Positions 35,063-43,598 of a stretch of DNA of 64,000 nt are shown in pieces; within the stretch, counting starts at the first letter, position 1; every line of letters begins with the position of its first letter. Origin of the DNA: Paenibacillus methanolicus (GTDB lineage Bacteria; Bacillota; Bacilli; Paenibacillales; Paenibacillaceae). Under the pieces are notes generated by a model, which was given only the letters and a program-made list of their open reading frames with translations, ran no database searches and was not told the origin of the DNA. The position numbers and the translations under genes are program-made. The stretch covers positions 1-64,000 of the forward strand of contig NZ_VNHS01000014.1 of assembly GCF_008124765.1 (NCBI RefSeq). Direction: 5' to 3'.

Positions 35063-35761
35063 ATGTCGGAACCGATGGACACGCTGCTGCACGAATACTT
35101 GCGCGATCCGCAGCTGGCACAGGTGTTCCCCGATGTGCTCGTTCCCCATATGTCGCTGCGCCGGTTCGAGCAAGGGGAGCTGGTGTGCGCCCAAGGGGAG
35201 CGGATCGAAGAGCTGTTCGTGCTGGTGAAGGGGAAGCTGAAGGTGTATACGAACACGGCGGAAGGCCGGACGTTGGTGCTATGCTTCAAGACGCCGCTTG
35301 AAGTGATCGGGGACTTGGAGTATTTCAGCGAGACGGATGTCCACAACACGGTGGAGGCTGTCGGGACGGTCCATACGATCGCGATTCCGCACAAGTGGCT
35401 GCGCAAATACGGGCACGATCACGCGCCGCTGCTGGATTTTCTGCTCCGCATTCTGACGCGCAAGTTCCTGGTCAAATCCAGCTCGACGAACCTCAATCTG
35501 CTGTACCCGGTCGAGGTGCGGCTGGCCAGCTATCTGCTGTCGGTCTGCTTCGACGAGACGGATGCGGATTTCCGCGGTCGTCTGCCGGTGCGTCGGCTGA
35601 AGGATGCGGCCAATTCGATGGGCACGAGCTACCGGCATTTGAACCGGGTCATCCAGCAATTTATCGAGTCGGGATTGATCGAGCGGGAAGACGGTCATCT
35701 CGTGGTGCTGGATAAAGCGGGGCTTCAGGTGAAAGCCGCCGATCGCAATATATATGAATAG
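35063..35761 (+). CDS. Crp/Fnr-family transcriptional regulator, YeiL-like
   Basis: 232 residues: a cyclic-nucleotide-binding-type beta-barrel (about 20-120, RFEQGELVCAQGERIEELFVLVKGKL), a dimerisation helix and a C-terminal winged helix (about 165-225, RLKDAANSMGTSYRHLNRVIQQFIE). There is no cysteine cluster like that of FNR. The start at 35063 has AAGGAGG; six earlier codons are rejected. It sits between two half-size DMT genes, 29 bases from the first and 14 from the second, so all three are probably one operon and the regulator probably controls it. Confidence 0.87.
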   Translation: MSEPMDTLLHEYLRDPQLAQVFPDVLVPHMSLRRFEQGELVCAQGERIEELFVLVKGKLKVYTNTAEGRTLVLCFKTPLEVIGDLEYFSETDVHNTVEAVGTVHTIAIPHKWLRKYGHDHAPLLDFLLRILTRKFLVKSSSTNLNLLYPVEVRLASYLLSVCFDETDADFRGRLPVRRLKDAANSMGTSYRHLNRVIQQFIESGLIEREDGHLVVLDKAGLQVKAADRNIYE

Positions 35762-35775
35762 GTGGGAGAACGAAG

Positions 35776-36270
35776 ATGATACTCGGATTGCTGCTTGCGA
35801 TGACCGCGGGCGCGCTGGTCAGCGTGCAAAATATTTTCAACAGCAAGGTCAATGAACGGACGGGATCGTGGGCGACGACGACGCTCGTCCTGGGGATGGG
35901 ATTTCTGGCGTCGCTGGCATTCGGGGTCGCGTTCGAAGGAAAGGCAATGTTCCGGCTCGAGGGGATGCAGACGTGGTTTTATTTTAGCGGTATTATCGGC
36001 GTTGGGGTCGTCACGTGCTTGGTAAAAGGTATTCGGATGCTCGGACCGACGTACGCGATCGCAATCGCGCTGACGGCCCAGCTCCTCATTGCGCTCGTCT
36101 GGGACTCGCTCGGGTTGTTCGGTGTAGAGCAGGTGCCGTTCACGCTGAAACAGCTGATCGGAGTGCTCGTCATTATCGGCGGCGTCATCGTGTTCAAGCT
36201 GGGCGGGGCAGAACGTTCATCCACAGCTTCATCCACAATATCCACAACTCCACATGTGGATAAATCGTGA
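35776..36270 (+). CDS. Half-size DMT-family transporter (DUF606/YdcZ type), second copy
   Basis: 164 residues with five membrane helices; MTAGALVSVQNIFNSKVNERTGSW mirrors the start of the first copy (VANAQISQSIGTW). The core ends at VIVFKLGG near residue 145, and the last 19 residues are a Ser/Thr-rich tail with no counterpart in the first copy; that tail is encoded by a run of DnaA-box-like sequences. It probably pairs with the product at 34611. The gene follows the Crp/Fnr gene after 14 bases with a GGGAG site. Confidence 0.82.
   Translation: MILGLLLAMTAGALVSVQNIFNSKVNERTGSWATTTLVLGMGFLASLAFGVAFEGKAMFRLEGMQTWFYFSGIIGVGVVTCLVKGIRMLGPTYAIAIALTAQLLIALVWDSLGLFGVEQVPFTLKQLIGVLVIIGGVIVFKLGGAERSSTASSTISTTPHVDKS
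36217..36263. promoter_or_regulatory. Cluster of four DnaA-box-like sequences
   Basis: TCATCCACA (36217-36225), TCATCCACA (36229-36237) and ATATCCACA (36238-36246) each differ by one base from the consensus TTATCCACA, and TGTGGATAA (36255-36263) is a perfect box in the other orientation. All lie within 47 bases at the 3' end of the transporter gene. The oriC itself is unlikely here (no dnaA, dnaN or rnpA), so a DnaA-titrating or DnaA-regulated site is the reading if the boxes are functional. Confidence 0.5.
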
Positions 36271-36452
36271 ATAACTAAGGTTGTGTAAAGGTAGGATGCG
36301 CGGTGAGTGAGCTGAATAGGATAGCGTATGTTAAGGCGGCCGCCATTCGTGGGGCTGCCTTTGCTGCGTGTTGGGGAGGAGGTGGGTAAACAGATCTAGA
36401 GCAAGCATTGTAAGGGGGGACTTAACAATTGGGAATAAGGGGAGAGGGCAGA

Positions 36453-36497
36453 ATGGGCGGGTTGCTCGGAGGAATCGGAGGCGTGGTCGCGAAGTAG
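36453..36497 (+). CDS. Possible 14-residue glycine-rich peptide
   Basis: An ATG preceded by GGGGAGAGGG opens a frame of 14 codons, MGGLLGGIGGVVAK, ended by two successive TAG codons. The peptide is hydrophobic and GxxG-rich, like short membrane-active peptides. It lies in the roughly 300-base gap between the DMT and DUF1835 genes, which otherwise shows only a weak hairpin (36337-36365). Very short frames arise easily by chance, so this is a tentative call. Confidence 0.25.
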   Translation: MGGLLGGIGGVVAK

Positions 36498-36569
36498 TAG
36501 TTAATTGGTAAAAAGTGTATGTTATTTTCGGAATAGTGAATCGGTGAGCGTGAAAGGCAGGGGAACGGG

Positions 36570-37613
36570 ATGGATCAAGGGATGAAATCGCGGTTGGACG
36601 GTTTGAAGGATAGGGAGGCTAGGCGGCTGCTTCGCGAAATGGTGGGCTTGGCGGAGAACGCCGCGGACGCAGAGGAGACGGAGCGTCTGACGCTGGCGGA
36701 CGATCTGCTGGAGCTGGCGTATCGATATGTGGAGCAGTCGCAGGGGATGTTGGCGGAGTCCGATGCGTTACGCCTGAACGTGCACCTCGTATTCAGCATG
36801 TCGGACGCGGGATCGTTGAAGGTGACGCTCAGCAAGCTTGGGATGCGGCAGAAGAGCCAGGTGCTCGCTTTTGACGATCAGTTCTCGGTCGGTCCGATCT
36901 GGCAGTTAGACACGAAGGATGGGCAGCAGTTTCGCGACCATTGGTTGATGCAGCATGTACCGGATTTGGGCTATTGGCTTTCGAAGAACCGAGATCATCG
37001 GATCGGACGCATGCTCGAGACGCTCTATGCGATTCCGGCGGACAAGACGATCACGATCTGGTGCGCAGACAATGCCCACGATCAGACGGGCTTGCGGTTC
37101 GCGCTGCATCTGCTGAGAGGGCGACGGCAGCCGATCAGGATTGCGAACGTGTCGGAGATGTATTTGGTGGCGTTCGGTGATGTCGGCAGCCGGTTTGAGG
37201 CTCCTTTCGCGCAGGGACAGATGGGGCGTGAGCAATACATAGAGTTGGTTCGGCGGAGCGAGGATCTTCCGCTGTTGGTAGAGGAAGAGCGGCTGAGATA
37301 CGAGGCGGAGTGGCTGGAGCTTGCGAGCGGGCAGCGGGCGTTGCGCTTGTGGCGGGATGGTCGGATCGTAAGCTGTGCGGTGGACGAGTTGGATGAGGTT
37401 ATACTGGCGATGGTGGCGGAGCTGCAGGCGGCGAGCGAGGCAAGGGCGTACGTGAAGGCAGGGACGCTGCTGGTTAGCTTGCTCGAACGCGAGCGGCAGG
37501 CGCTGGGGGATTCTTTTTTGCAGGAGCGGTTGTGGCATTTGATTGGGGAAGGGAAGCTGGCGTTTAGCGGGTTGCCGGGGGCGGTGCATCGGTTTGGTGT
37601 GCGGGTGGTGTGA
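36570..37613 (+). CDS. DUF1835/DUF3658 domain protein
   Basis: 347 residues. After a 65-residue helical lead comes VHLVFSMSDAGSLKVTLSKLG (about 71-91), the start of DUF1835, with QVLAFDDQFSVGPIW and the later TITIWCADNAHDQTGLRFALHLL. The last 90 residues match the DUF3658 helical domain (VSCAVDELDEVILAMV). These two domains commonly occur together in Bacilli; no biochemical function is established. A single gene, start supported by GGCAGGGG about 8 bases upstream. Confidence 0.8.
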   Translation: MDQGMKSRLDGLKDREARRLLREMVGLAENAADAEETERLTLADDLLELAYRYVEQSQGMLAESDALRLNVHLVFSMSDAGSLKVTLSKLGMRQKSQVLAFDDQFSVGPIWQLDTKDGQQFRDHWLMQHVPDLGYWLSKNRDHRIGRMLETLYAIPADKTITIWCADNAHDQTGLRFALHLLRGRRQPIRIANVSEMYLVAFGDVGSRFEAPFAQGQMGREQYIELVRRSEDLPLLVEEERLRYEAEWLELASGQRALRLWRDGRIVSCAVDELDEVILAMVAELQAASEARAYVKAGTLLVSLLERERQALGDSFLQERLWHLIGEGKLAFSGLPGAVHRFGVRVV

Positions 37614-37705
37614 ATGGCGCAAGACCCGACGAAGCAGAAGCTGGCCGGCAAGCGGGCGTTAAAGATTAAACGCAGTGAACCGTATCACAATAGGACGAAA
37701 TTGGC

Positions 37706-37870
37706 TTATTGCATAGGGTTGCCTTGCGCTGCATTCGAGACAGTCTCCCAGGCTTCCCAGGTAGCTAGACGGTCAGCATAGATGCCGTGCGCCATAGGTA
37801 AGACTTCCGAGCCGAGCGCAAATCGTAGTGGGGGTTCCGCTGCGTCCATGATCTTGTTTGATGATTGCAA
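37706..37870 (-). pseudogene. 3' remnant of a short-chain dehydrogenase/reductase gene
   Basis: The minus-strand frame ending at the TAA at 37706 reads ...DAAEPPLRFALGSEV, then YADRLATWEAWETVS, which is the usual C-terminal pattern of classical SDR oxidoreductases (E-P-P-L-R-L-x-L-G-x-x-A, then Y-x-x-R-L-x-x-W-E). About 55 codons are left; the TGASSGIG and YxxxK parts are absent and nothing resembles a start. The remainder of the 37614-38148 gap holds a terminator and the ytr-type promoter. Confidence 0.5.
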
Positions 37871-37960
37871 GTCAGCTACGAAAATAAGTGGAGTTAGTTT
37901 GTTCTGATATTGGAACGTTCCACGCTCTAGCCAGTGTTTCGGCCCTGCGATTGCAATTAG

Positions 37961-37999
37961 AAGGGAACTGCTCCACGGCAGTTCCCTTTTGCGTTTTTT
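37961..37999 (+). terminator. Terminator-like hairpin upstream of the ytr-like operon
   Basis: AAGGGAACTGC (37961-37971) pairs with GCAGTTCCCTT (37978-37988), followed by TTTT and a second run of six T. It has no intact gene directly in front, so it may be left from a lost gene. Confidence 0.75.
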
Positions 38000-38051
38000 C
38001 GCCGGGCGAGCACTTCGGTTGTCGAGATGGACAACCAGTAAAAAGAAATAT

Positions 38052-38102
38052 TTGACAGGAATAACCGATTCCGTTATGGTATGTTACAAGACCAACATAC
38101 CA
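38052..38102 (+). promoter_or_regulatory. Promoter and operator of the ytr-like operon
   Basis: TTGACA (38052-38057) and TATGGT (38075-38080) are exactly 17 bases apart. The -10 element is embedded in a perfect inverted repeat, TGGTATGTT (38077-38085) and AACATACCA (38094-38102), and a further ACATAC follows. A repressor bound here would block RNA polymerase; the GntR-type protein encoded next is the clear candidate. Confidence 0.75.
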
Positions 38103-38148
38103 ACATACAGTAAGATGCGACATTACTCTAACATTGGAGGCAAACATC

Positions 38149-38517
38149 ATGACTAACTTTGATGAGGGGCAGCCGATATTCCAGCAAGTCGCCGACCTCA
38201 TTGAGGACGACATCCTGATCGGCACCTACTTGGAGGACGATCAAATCATTTCGGTCAGCCAGTTCACAAAGACCTTCCACATCAACCCGGCGACCGTCGT
38301 GAAGGGAATTAATCTGCTCGTGACCGAAGGGACCCTGTACAAAAAGAGGGGGCTAGGCATGTACGTTGCAAAGAACGCAAAAGAGATCATCATGAAAAAG
38401 CGACGCGATCGATTCTTAAACGAACAAGTAACCAAGTTGCTGGATGAAGCTTATAAGCTGCAGCTAACGGAAGAGGATATTATCCGGATCATCAGGGAGA
38501 ACAGGAGGGGGCATTAA
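38149..38517 (+). CDS. GntR-family repressor, YtrA type
   Basis: 122 residues: a GntR winged helix (PIFQQVADLIEDDILIGTYLEDDQIISVSQFTKTFHINPATVVKGINLLVTEG, wing KKRGLGMYV) followed only by a short helical dimerisation tail, which is the reduced form found in the YtrA subfamily that regulates ABC transporter operons. GGAGG stands 8 bases before the ATG. It is the first gene of the operon, and a palindrome overlaps the operon's -10 element, which fits autorepression. In B. subtilis the related operon responds to cell-wall antibiotics that bind lipid II. Confidence 0.88.
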   Translation: MTNFDEGQPIFQQVADLIEDDILIGTYLEDDQIISVSQFTKTFHINPATVVKGINLLVTEGTLYKKRGLGMYVAKNAKEIIMKKRRDRFLNEQVTKLLDEAYKLQLTEEDIIRIIRENRRGH

Positions 38518-38521
38518 GAAG

Positions 38522-39409
38522 ATGAATCGGATTTTCGTTTGCAATAACCTCAGCAAAAAATACGGAAGATCCATGGCTTTACGCAACGTGAACATGGAGC
38601 TTGAAGAGAACGTCATTTACGGCCTTCTCGGTCGCAACGGCGCAGGGAAGACGACCCTTCTGAATATTATCAGCGGCAGTATCTTCGCGGATACCGGGGA
38701 AATTGAAGTGGCCGGCAAGCTGATAGGACACGGGGGAATTCCAAGGGAACTGTGTTACGTAAGAGAGAAAAGTTATTTCTATGGCAATGCGCGTGTGGTG
38801 GAAATATTGGAGATGGCCTCGGCATTCCATGAGAACTGGGATTGGGACTATGCTAGAGAGCTAATGAAGACTTTTCATCTGGATGGTAATAAGAAAATCA
38901 AGCATCTCTCCAGAGGGATGGAGTCGACCGTAGGCAATATTATTGGCCTTGCTAGCCGCGCGCCGCTTACGATCTTCGACGAACCGGTGCTCGGATTGGA
39001 CGTTCTCATGCGAGAACGATTCTATCAGGCGTTGATGAACGATTATGCCTTATATCCGCGAACGATCTTGTTCTCGACTCATCTCATTGACGAAATCGCT
39101 ACCGTCGCGGAGAAGGTATACATCATGGAAGCGGGCAAGATCTTACTTCATGAGGAAGTGGAGAATTTGCAAGCCCGTTCCCATCTATTAAGAGGCCCCA
39201 GCGGGTATCTGGATGCATTCGCCCAAGGCAAAAGGGTGATCTATCGAGAGTCTTACGGAAGCGGCGGGGGCATCGCGGTGCTGTTCGATACGATTACCGA
39301 GCAGGAGAAGCAAGAGGCGGTCAGGAGCGGGATTTCCTTCGACGAGCTGTCCCTGCAAAAGCTGTTCGCCTATTTGGCAGAGGGGGGATTAGACAGTGAC
39401 AAGGGCTAA
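38522..39409 (+). CDS. ABC transporter ATPase, YtrB-like
   Basis: 295 residues with Walker A GRNGAGKTT (about 37-45), a changed signature LSRGMES in place of LSGGQ, Walker B LTIFDEPVLGLD and the switch His in STHLIDE. The altered signature is common in YtrB/EcsA-like exporters paired with small permeases. The gene follows the repressor after 4 bases and overlaps the next gene by 14 bases. It would power the membrane protein encoded next. Confidence 0.9.
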   Translation: MNRIFVCNNLSKKYGRSMALRNVNMELEENVIYGLLGRNGAGKTTLLNIISGSIFADTGEIEVAGKLIGHGGIPRELCYVREKSYFYGNARVVEILEMASAFHENWDWDYARELMKTFHLDGNKKIKHLSRGMESTVGNIIGLASRAPLTIFDEPVLGLDVLMRERFYQALMNDYALYPRTILFSTHLIDEIATVAEKVYIMEAGKILLHEEVENLQARSHLLRGPSGYLDAFAQGKRVIYRESYGSGGGIAVLFDTITEQEKQEAVRSGISFDELSLQKLFAYLAEGGLDSDKG

Positions 39410-40085
39410 GATGGCTGCTCAGGTGAAAGCTCATTTTTTAGTGATTAGATTGTTTTTGTTCATTGTGACAGGCATTGCATGTCTTACTTTACTTATCAAC
39501 GGGGTACTATACACCCTTGTCGACACATCTAGCAATACAACGGTCTCGTCCGGCAATATTTTCTGCATTCTTCTTATTGTGATGGCGATTATCGTTCCGA
39601 CAGTCTCGTTCAAGAAACTGATCAATCTCGGAGCGACGCGGACAGAGTACCATTGGGGGGCCGTCGGATTCTATGCGATATGGGCAGCGGGGATCGCGGC
39701 GTTCAATGTCCTCTGGTTAGGACTCGAAGAACACGTGATCAATGATTATATTCGAACGTACAATATTCTTGACATTTTTCATTGGAATGATTTCGGGTAT
39801 ATCGGAAACTTGCTCTATCAGTTCGCAGCTTACATGATGGCGGTCTCGCTTTTTCACTTCCTCTTCTCCGGAGTTCGGAATTATATCGGTTGGATCATCG
39901 GAGCGCTCTTGATCGCGGCAATCCCGGTCAGTCTGTCGATTGAATCGCTGAGAGACAAAGTTGCCGACGGATTCTCGTTCTTGTTGTTCAACGACGTTCT
40001 ATGGGAAGGCTTGGCTCTTAATCTTGCGCTTGCATGCCTCTTCGTTATGGGGAGCTGGTTGTATACTCGTAAGCGCGCATTATAA
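39396..40085 (+). CDS. ABC transporter membrane subunit, YtrC/YtrD position
   Basis: 229 residues with six hydrophobic helices (RLFLFIVTGIACLTLLI, IFCILLIVMAIIVPTV, AVGFYAIWAAGIAAFNVLW, LYQFAAYMMAVSLFHFLF, WIIGALLIAAIPVSL, LALNLALACLFVMGSWLY). It starts with GTG inside the ATPase gene. B. subtilis has two larger permeases (YtrC, YtrD) at this place; here there is only this one. It lacks the extracellular domain of FtsX-type proteins. Confidence 0.75.
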   Translation: MTRAKMAAQVKAHFLVIRLFLFIVTGIACLTLLINGVLYTLVDTSSNTTVSSGNIFCILLIVMAIIVPTVSFKKLINLGATRTEYHWGAVGFYAIWAAGIAAFNVLWLGLEEHVINDYIRTYNILDIFHWNDFGYIGNLLYQFAAYMMAVSLFHFLFSGVRNYIGWIIGALLIAAIPVSLSIESLRDKVADGFSFLLFNDVLWEGLALNLALACLFVMGSWLYTRKRAL

Positions 40086-40120
40086 CACGATATGAAAGAT
40101 GATAGGGGGATGATGGACGA

Positions 40121-40897
40121 ATGTGGGGATTGAATGCTAAAAAATCAGAATTTTCAACAAATAATGAAGCGAAAGCTCCGGCTGTCTGCTTGGATAACAT
40201 CGCGAAGACGTATCCGGGCAAGGTTGGCGTCCACGCGCTGCAAGGAGTGAGCGTGAGTTTCGCATCTGGGACGTTCACGGCCATTATGGGACCTTCGGGA
40301 TCAGGAAAATCGACGTTGCTGCACTGCGCGGCCGGGCTGGACCAACCGTCTTCGGGTCAAGTGAAGTACGGGGATATCGATATCAGCCGTTTACGAGAGC
40401 CCAAGCTGACGAAAGTCCGGCGGGAACGGGTCGGATTCGTGTTCCAATCGTTTAATCTCATCGAATCGTTGAATGTCTGGCAGAACGTGTTGCTTCCGGG
40501 GCGTCTGGCAGGTAGGAGGGCGGATAAAAAATGGGCGCGCGAGGTGCTGGAACGAGTGGGGCTTAAAGGCAAGGAAAATGCGAGACCCGGGGAATTGTCC
40601 GGAGGGCAGCAGCAGCGGGTCGCTCTTGCCCGGGCGCTAGCCGCAAAGCCGGAAGTGCTGTTCGCCGACGAACCGACGGGAGCGCTCGACCTCCGAACGG
40701 GAATCGAAGTTCTGCGATTAATTCGCGATGCCGTAGATAAGCTGGGGCAAACCGTCATCATGGTCACGCATGACGCGTCTGCCGCCGCTTGGGCGGATCA
40801 GGTCCTCTTCCTGGCCGATGGAGAACTGATCGGAATGATGCAATCCCCGACAGCGCAACAAATATCCGAGAGAATGATGGAGTTGAACACCCGATGA
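40121..40897 (+). CDS. ABC transporter ATPase, YtrE/LolD-like
   Basis: 258 residues with Walker A GPSGSGKSTLL, signature LSGGQQQRV, Walker B VLFADEPTGALDL and the H-loop TVIMVTHD; it is a member of the LolD/MacB/FtsE group that partners FtsX-type permeases. The first 24 residues precede the core domain. Its stop codon overlaps the start of the permease gene (ATGA). It forms the energising subunit of the second transporter in this operon. Confidence 0.93.
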   Translation: MWGLNAKKSEFSTNNEAKAPAVCLDNIAKTYPGKVGVHALQGVSVSFASGTFTAIMGPSGSGKSTLLHCAAGLDQPSSGQVKYGDIDISRLREPKLTKVRRERVGFVFQSFNLIESLNVWQNVLLPGRLAGRRADKKWAREVLERVGLKGKENARPGELSGGQQQRVALARALAAKPEVLFADEPTGALDLRTGIEVLRLIRDAVDKLGQTVIMVTHDASAAAWADQVLFLADGELIGMMQSPTAQQISERMMELNTR

Positions 40898-43440
40898 TAG
40901 GTTTAGCGTGGTCGACCCTGCGTTCGAGGAAAGGGAGTTTTATCGGTTCGTTCATTGCAGCGGTACTCGCCATTGCGTTAATTGCTTCTTGCGGAATGCT
41001 AATGGAGTCGGCGCTCCGCGGCAATCCGGGGGCGAACCGTTTTGCGGCCGCCGATCTGATCGTTACCGCGAACCGGCAAGTCGAGATTACGCAGAGCGAC
41101 GGTGATACCAAGCGTAAACCGATAGCCGGATTGCCTTCGCTGCCGGCTGATCTGGCGGAACGTCTGAAGCAAGTACCGGGTGTTGCGGAGATCGTGGCGG
41201 ACAAATCATTTTATGCGCAGCCTTTGGATGAGATGGGGCGTGTGGTACGGGGAACGAACGGGTCTGCGACGATGGGTCACGAATGGGCGTCTGCGCGGCT
41301 CACGCCGTACTCGCTGCGTGAAGGCAAGGAGCCGAAGAAAGGAGAAGTCGTATTGGACGCAGATCTGGCTAACCGCTCCGGCGTGAGCGTAGGGCAGCAA
41401 GTGTCCATCGCGACGGAAGCCGGAGTGAACAATTATATGCTCTCCGGTATTGCGGTTCCTTCCGGGGAAGAGGCACTGCCTACGCAGGGAGCGATTTTCT
41501 TCGCTTCTTCGGATGCGATCCGCTTGGCAGGCGAATCCCCGACCGCGATTGGCGTCGTGGCCGAGTCGGGAGCGGCAATTAAGTCGCTGTCCGAAGCCGT
41601 TCGGGGAGTCGCAGGAGATGTTGATCTCTATCGCAGCGGTAGCCGAAGCAGGGCCGATCATCCGGCGGTGTTGGTCAGCTATGCGGGAGCAATATCGGTA
41701 TTCGCTATTATGGGGGCAGTGTCCGTCTTCGCCGCGATCTTCGTTATTGCGGGAACGACAGCCTTCTCCGTGCAGCAACGGCTTCGGGAATTGGCACTGC
41801 TGCGCACGATCGGTGCTACTCCTAAGCAGCTAAGAAGAATGATCGGCGCGGAGAACTTCTGGATCGCAGTCGCGGCCTCCCTAATCGGTTGTCCGCTCGG
41901 GATATTGCTGGCGAAAGAGATCAGCCGGCAATTCCAAGAGATCGGAGTCGTTCCGATTCAATACCAGCTTCAGATCGGGCCGTTCCCCTTGTTGACTGCG
42001 GTCGTTGCAGGCTTGGCGGTAACGCAGATCGCCGCGAGAGCAGCGGCCCGCCGAGGCAGCCGAATCCCGCCGACGCAGGCACTGCGAGAATCCGTAGCCG
42101 ATCTGAGAGGGTCTACGCCGATCAAGATTGCGGCCGGATTGATTTGTATCGGAGGCGCTGTGGCGGTACTGCTGTTTACGCCGCTTGGAGGCAGTGACGG
42201 AACCGGGATTGGGATGGGATTCATCGCTTGTTTCTTATTATTAATTGCCGCTTCATTATGGGGGCCGTTGCTTGTAAGCACCATCGGACGACTCGTCGGT
42301 CGATTCCTCCGGATGTTCGGGGGAGTAACCAGCGAGCTGGCTGCCGCCAATACGACCGCTCGGGCGAGCCGTATGGCGAGCGCGGCCATTCCGTTGGCGC
42401 TGTTAGTCGCCCTTAATGGGACAATGCTTTTAACGAGCAGCTTGTTGATCGATCTTGAACGATCGGAAGGGAAAAAGCGGGTATCGAATAATGTTGTACT
42501 GACCGCACAAGGAGCGCCGGGGCTGCCGTTTCATGCGCTGTCCGATACAAGCAAAGTATCGGGTGTCGCCGATGTTACGGCTGCGATGCCGACAACCGTT
42601 CTTATGCGGTTTGGAGATCAGCTGAAAAAGACCAAAGCTCAAGGGCTGTTTTCCACCGGTTCCGAACCTGTATTGGAACTAGGCGTTCAGTCAGGACATC
42701 TGCGCGATCTGGCTGAAGGTTCTGCAGCGATCAGCCAAGAACTATCGGATAAGCAAGGGTGGCAGGTTGGCGATCAGATCGAATTGTGGCTGTCGGACGG
42801 AACGGAAGTTAAGCTCAAGGTCGCTGGCATTTACGCCTTATCGCGCGGATTCGGAGACGTCATTCTCCCTGGAAAGCTGGTTTTGGAGAACGATCCGCTG
42901 GGATTGCTAGGCGTGCTGTATGTTCGCGGGAAGTCCACGGCCGATACCGCTCAGCTCGCTAGCCAACTAACGTCGCTTCGTCCTAAGTTACCGCAGCTTA
43001 ACGTGAACGTACCGGAGGGAAGCTCTTCAGTAGGGAAGGATAACATCAGGTCCCAACAAGCGCCATCTTATCTGCTTGTCCTCATCTTGGCCGGTTTCAC
43101 GGCGATAGCGGTTGTGAATACGTTCGCCATGGCTACAGGAGTGCGCAAAAGAGAGTTTAATGATCTGCGGCTAGCCGGAGCGACTTCTAAACAAATACAG
43201 AGAATGGCCGTATGGGAGACGTTAATCGTCGTGCTTATCGGTCTGCTGACGGGATGCATGATTACAAACGGTGTCGTAGGCGCCTTCAGTATCGCCCAGG
43301 ACGGAATATGGCGGTGGGTTATTGATCCTACCCTTTACGGCGGATTGATTCTGGCTGCGGGCATACTTGGTCTAGCTGCTGGATTGATCCCCGTACGATT
43401 AACCGTGAGTCGCTTAAGGCAACAGACCGGCCGCTATTAA
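40894..43440 (+). CDS. FtsX-type ABC permease, YtrF-like
   Basis: 848 residues. An N-terminal helix (GSFIGSFIAAVLAIALIASC) is followed by a MacB-type extracellular domain, then a first FtsX domain (about 275-390, AISVFAIMGAVSVFAAIFVIAGTTAFSVQQRLRELALLRTIGATPKQLRRMI), two middle helices, a second extracellular domain and a second FtsX domain (about 730-845, FNDLRLAGATSKQIQRM). This two-FtsX layout is that of BceB/YtrF-like mechanotransmission permeases for antibiotic resistance or lipoprotein handling. The start at 40894 is set by overlap with the ATPase stop codon. Confidence 0.9.
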   Translation: MIGLAWSTLRSRKGSFIGSFIAAVLAIALIASCGMLMESALRGNPGANRFAAADLIVTANRQVEITQSDGDTKRKPIAGLPSLPADLAERLKQVPGVAEIVADKSFYAQPLDEMGRVVRGTNGSATMGHEWASARLTPYSLREGKEPKKGEVVLDADLANRSGVSVGQQVSIATEAGVNNYMLSGIAVPSGEEALPTQGAIFFASSDAIRLAGESPTAIGVVAESGAAIKSLSEAVRGVAGDVDLYRSGSRSRADHPAVLVSYAGAISVFAIMGAVSVFAAIFVIAGTTAFSVQQRLRELALLRTIGATPKQLRRMIGAENFWIAVAASLIGCPLGILLAKEISRQFQEIGVVPIQYQLQIGPFPLLTAVVAGLAVTQIAARAAARRGSRIPPTQALRESVADLRGSTPIKIAAGLICIGGAVAVLLFTPLGGSDGTGIGMGFIACFLLLIAASLWGPLLVSTIGRLVGRFLRMFGGVTSELAAANTTARASRMASAAIPLALLVALNGTMLLTSSLLIDLERSEGKKRVSNNVVLTAQGAPGLPFHALSDTSKVSGVADVTAAMPTTVLMRFGDQLKKTKAQGLFSTGSEPVLELGVQSGHLRDLAEGSAAISQELSDKQGWQVGDQIELWLSDGTEVKLKVAGIYALSRGFGDVILPGKLVLENDPLGLLGVLYVRGKSTADTAQLASQLTSLRPKLPQLNVNVPEGSSSVGKDNIRSQQAPSYLLVLILAGFTAIAVVNTFAMATGVRKREFNDLRLAGATSKQIQRMAVWETLIVVLIGLLTGCMITNGVVGAFSIAQDGIWRWVIDPTLYGGLILAAGILGLAAGLIPVRLTVSRLRQQTGRY

Positions 43441-43598
43441 TGGCTTCGATGCGGTTGCTCGGCAAGCGCGCGTGGTGGACTCCTGCACCTTTGGAGAGAT
43501 GGTTGGAACGGTACGGTGTCAAGGAAGGGACCAGGTCAAAAATCTCGATTGGCGAGTTCGACGCATGGATATCGTTGGAAAAGACCCCAAAGAAATAA
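43440..43598 (+). pseudogene. C-terminal remnant of an MMPL/RND-type membrane protein
   Basis: Right at the YtrF-like stop, a 52-codon frame reads MRLLGKRAWWTPAPLERW..., the pattern with which MMPL-type transporters end (L-L-G-x-x-x-W-W-x-P-x-x-L-x-R). None of the membrane helices that should precede it remain, so it is a relic, perhaps from a gene replaced by the ytr-like operon. It has no ribosome binding site. I give it moderate weight because the motif is short. Confidence 0.4.

Noticed and set aside
36217..36263. Chromosomal replication origin
   Set aside because: DnaA-box-like sequences are present, but there is no dnaA, dnaN, recF or AT-rich unwinding element nearby.
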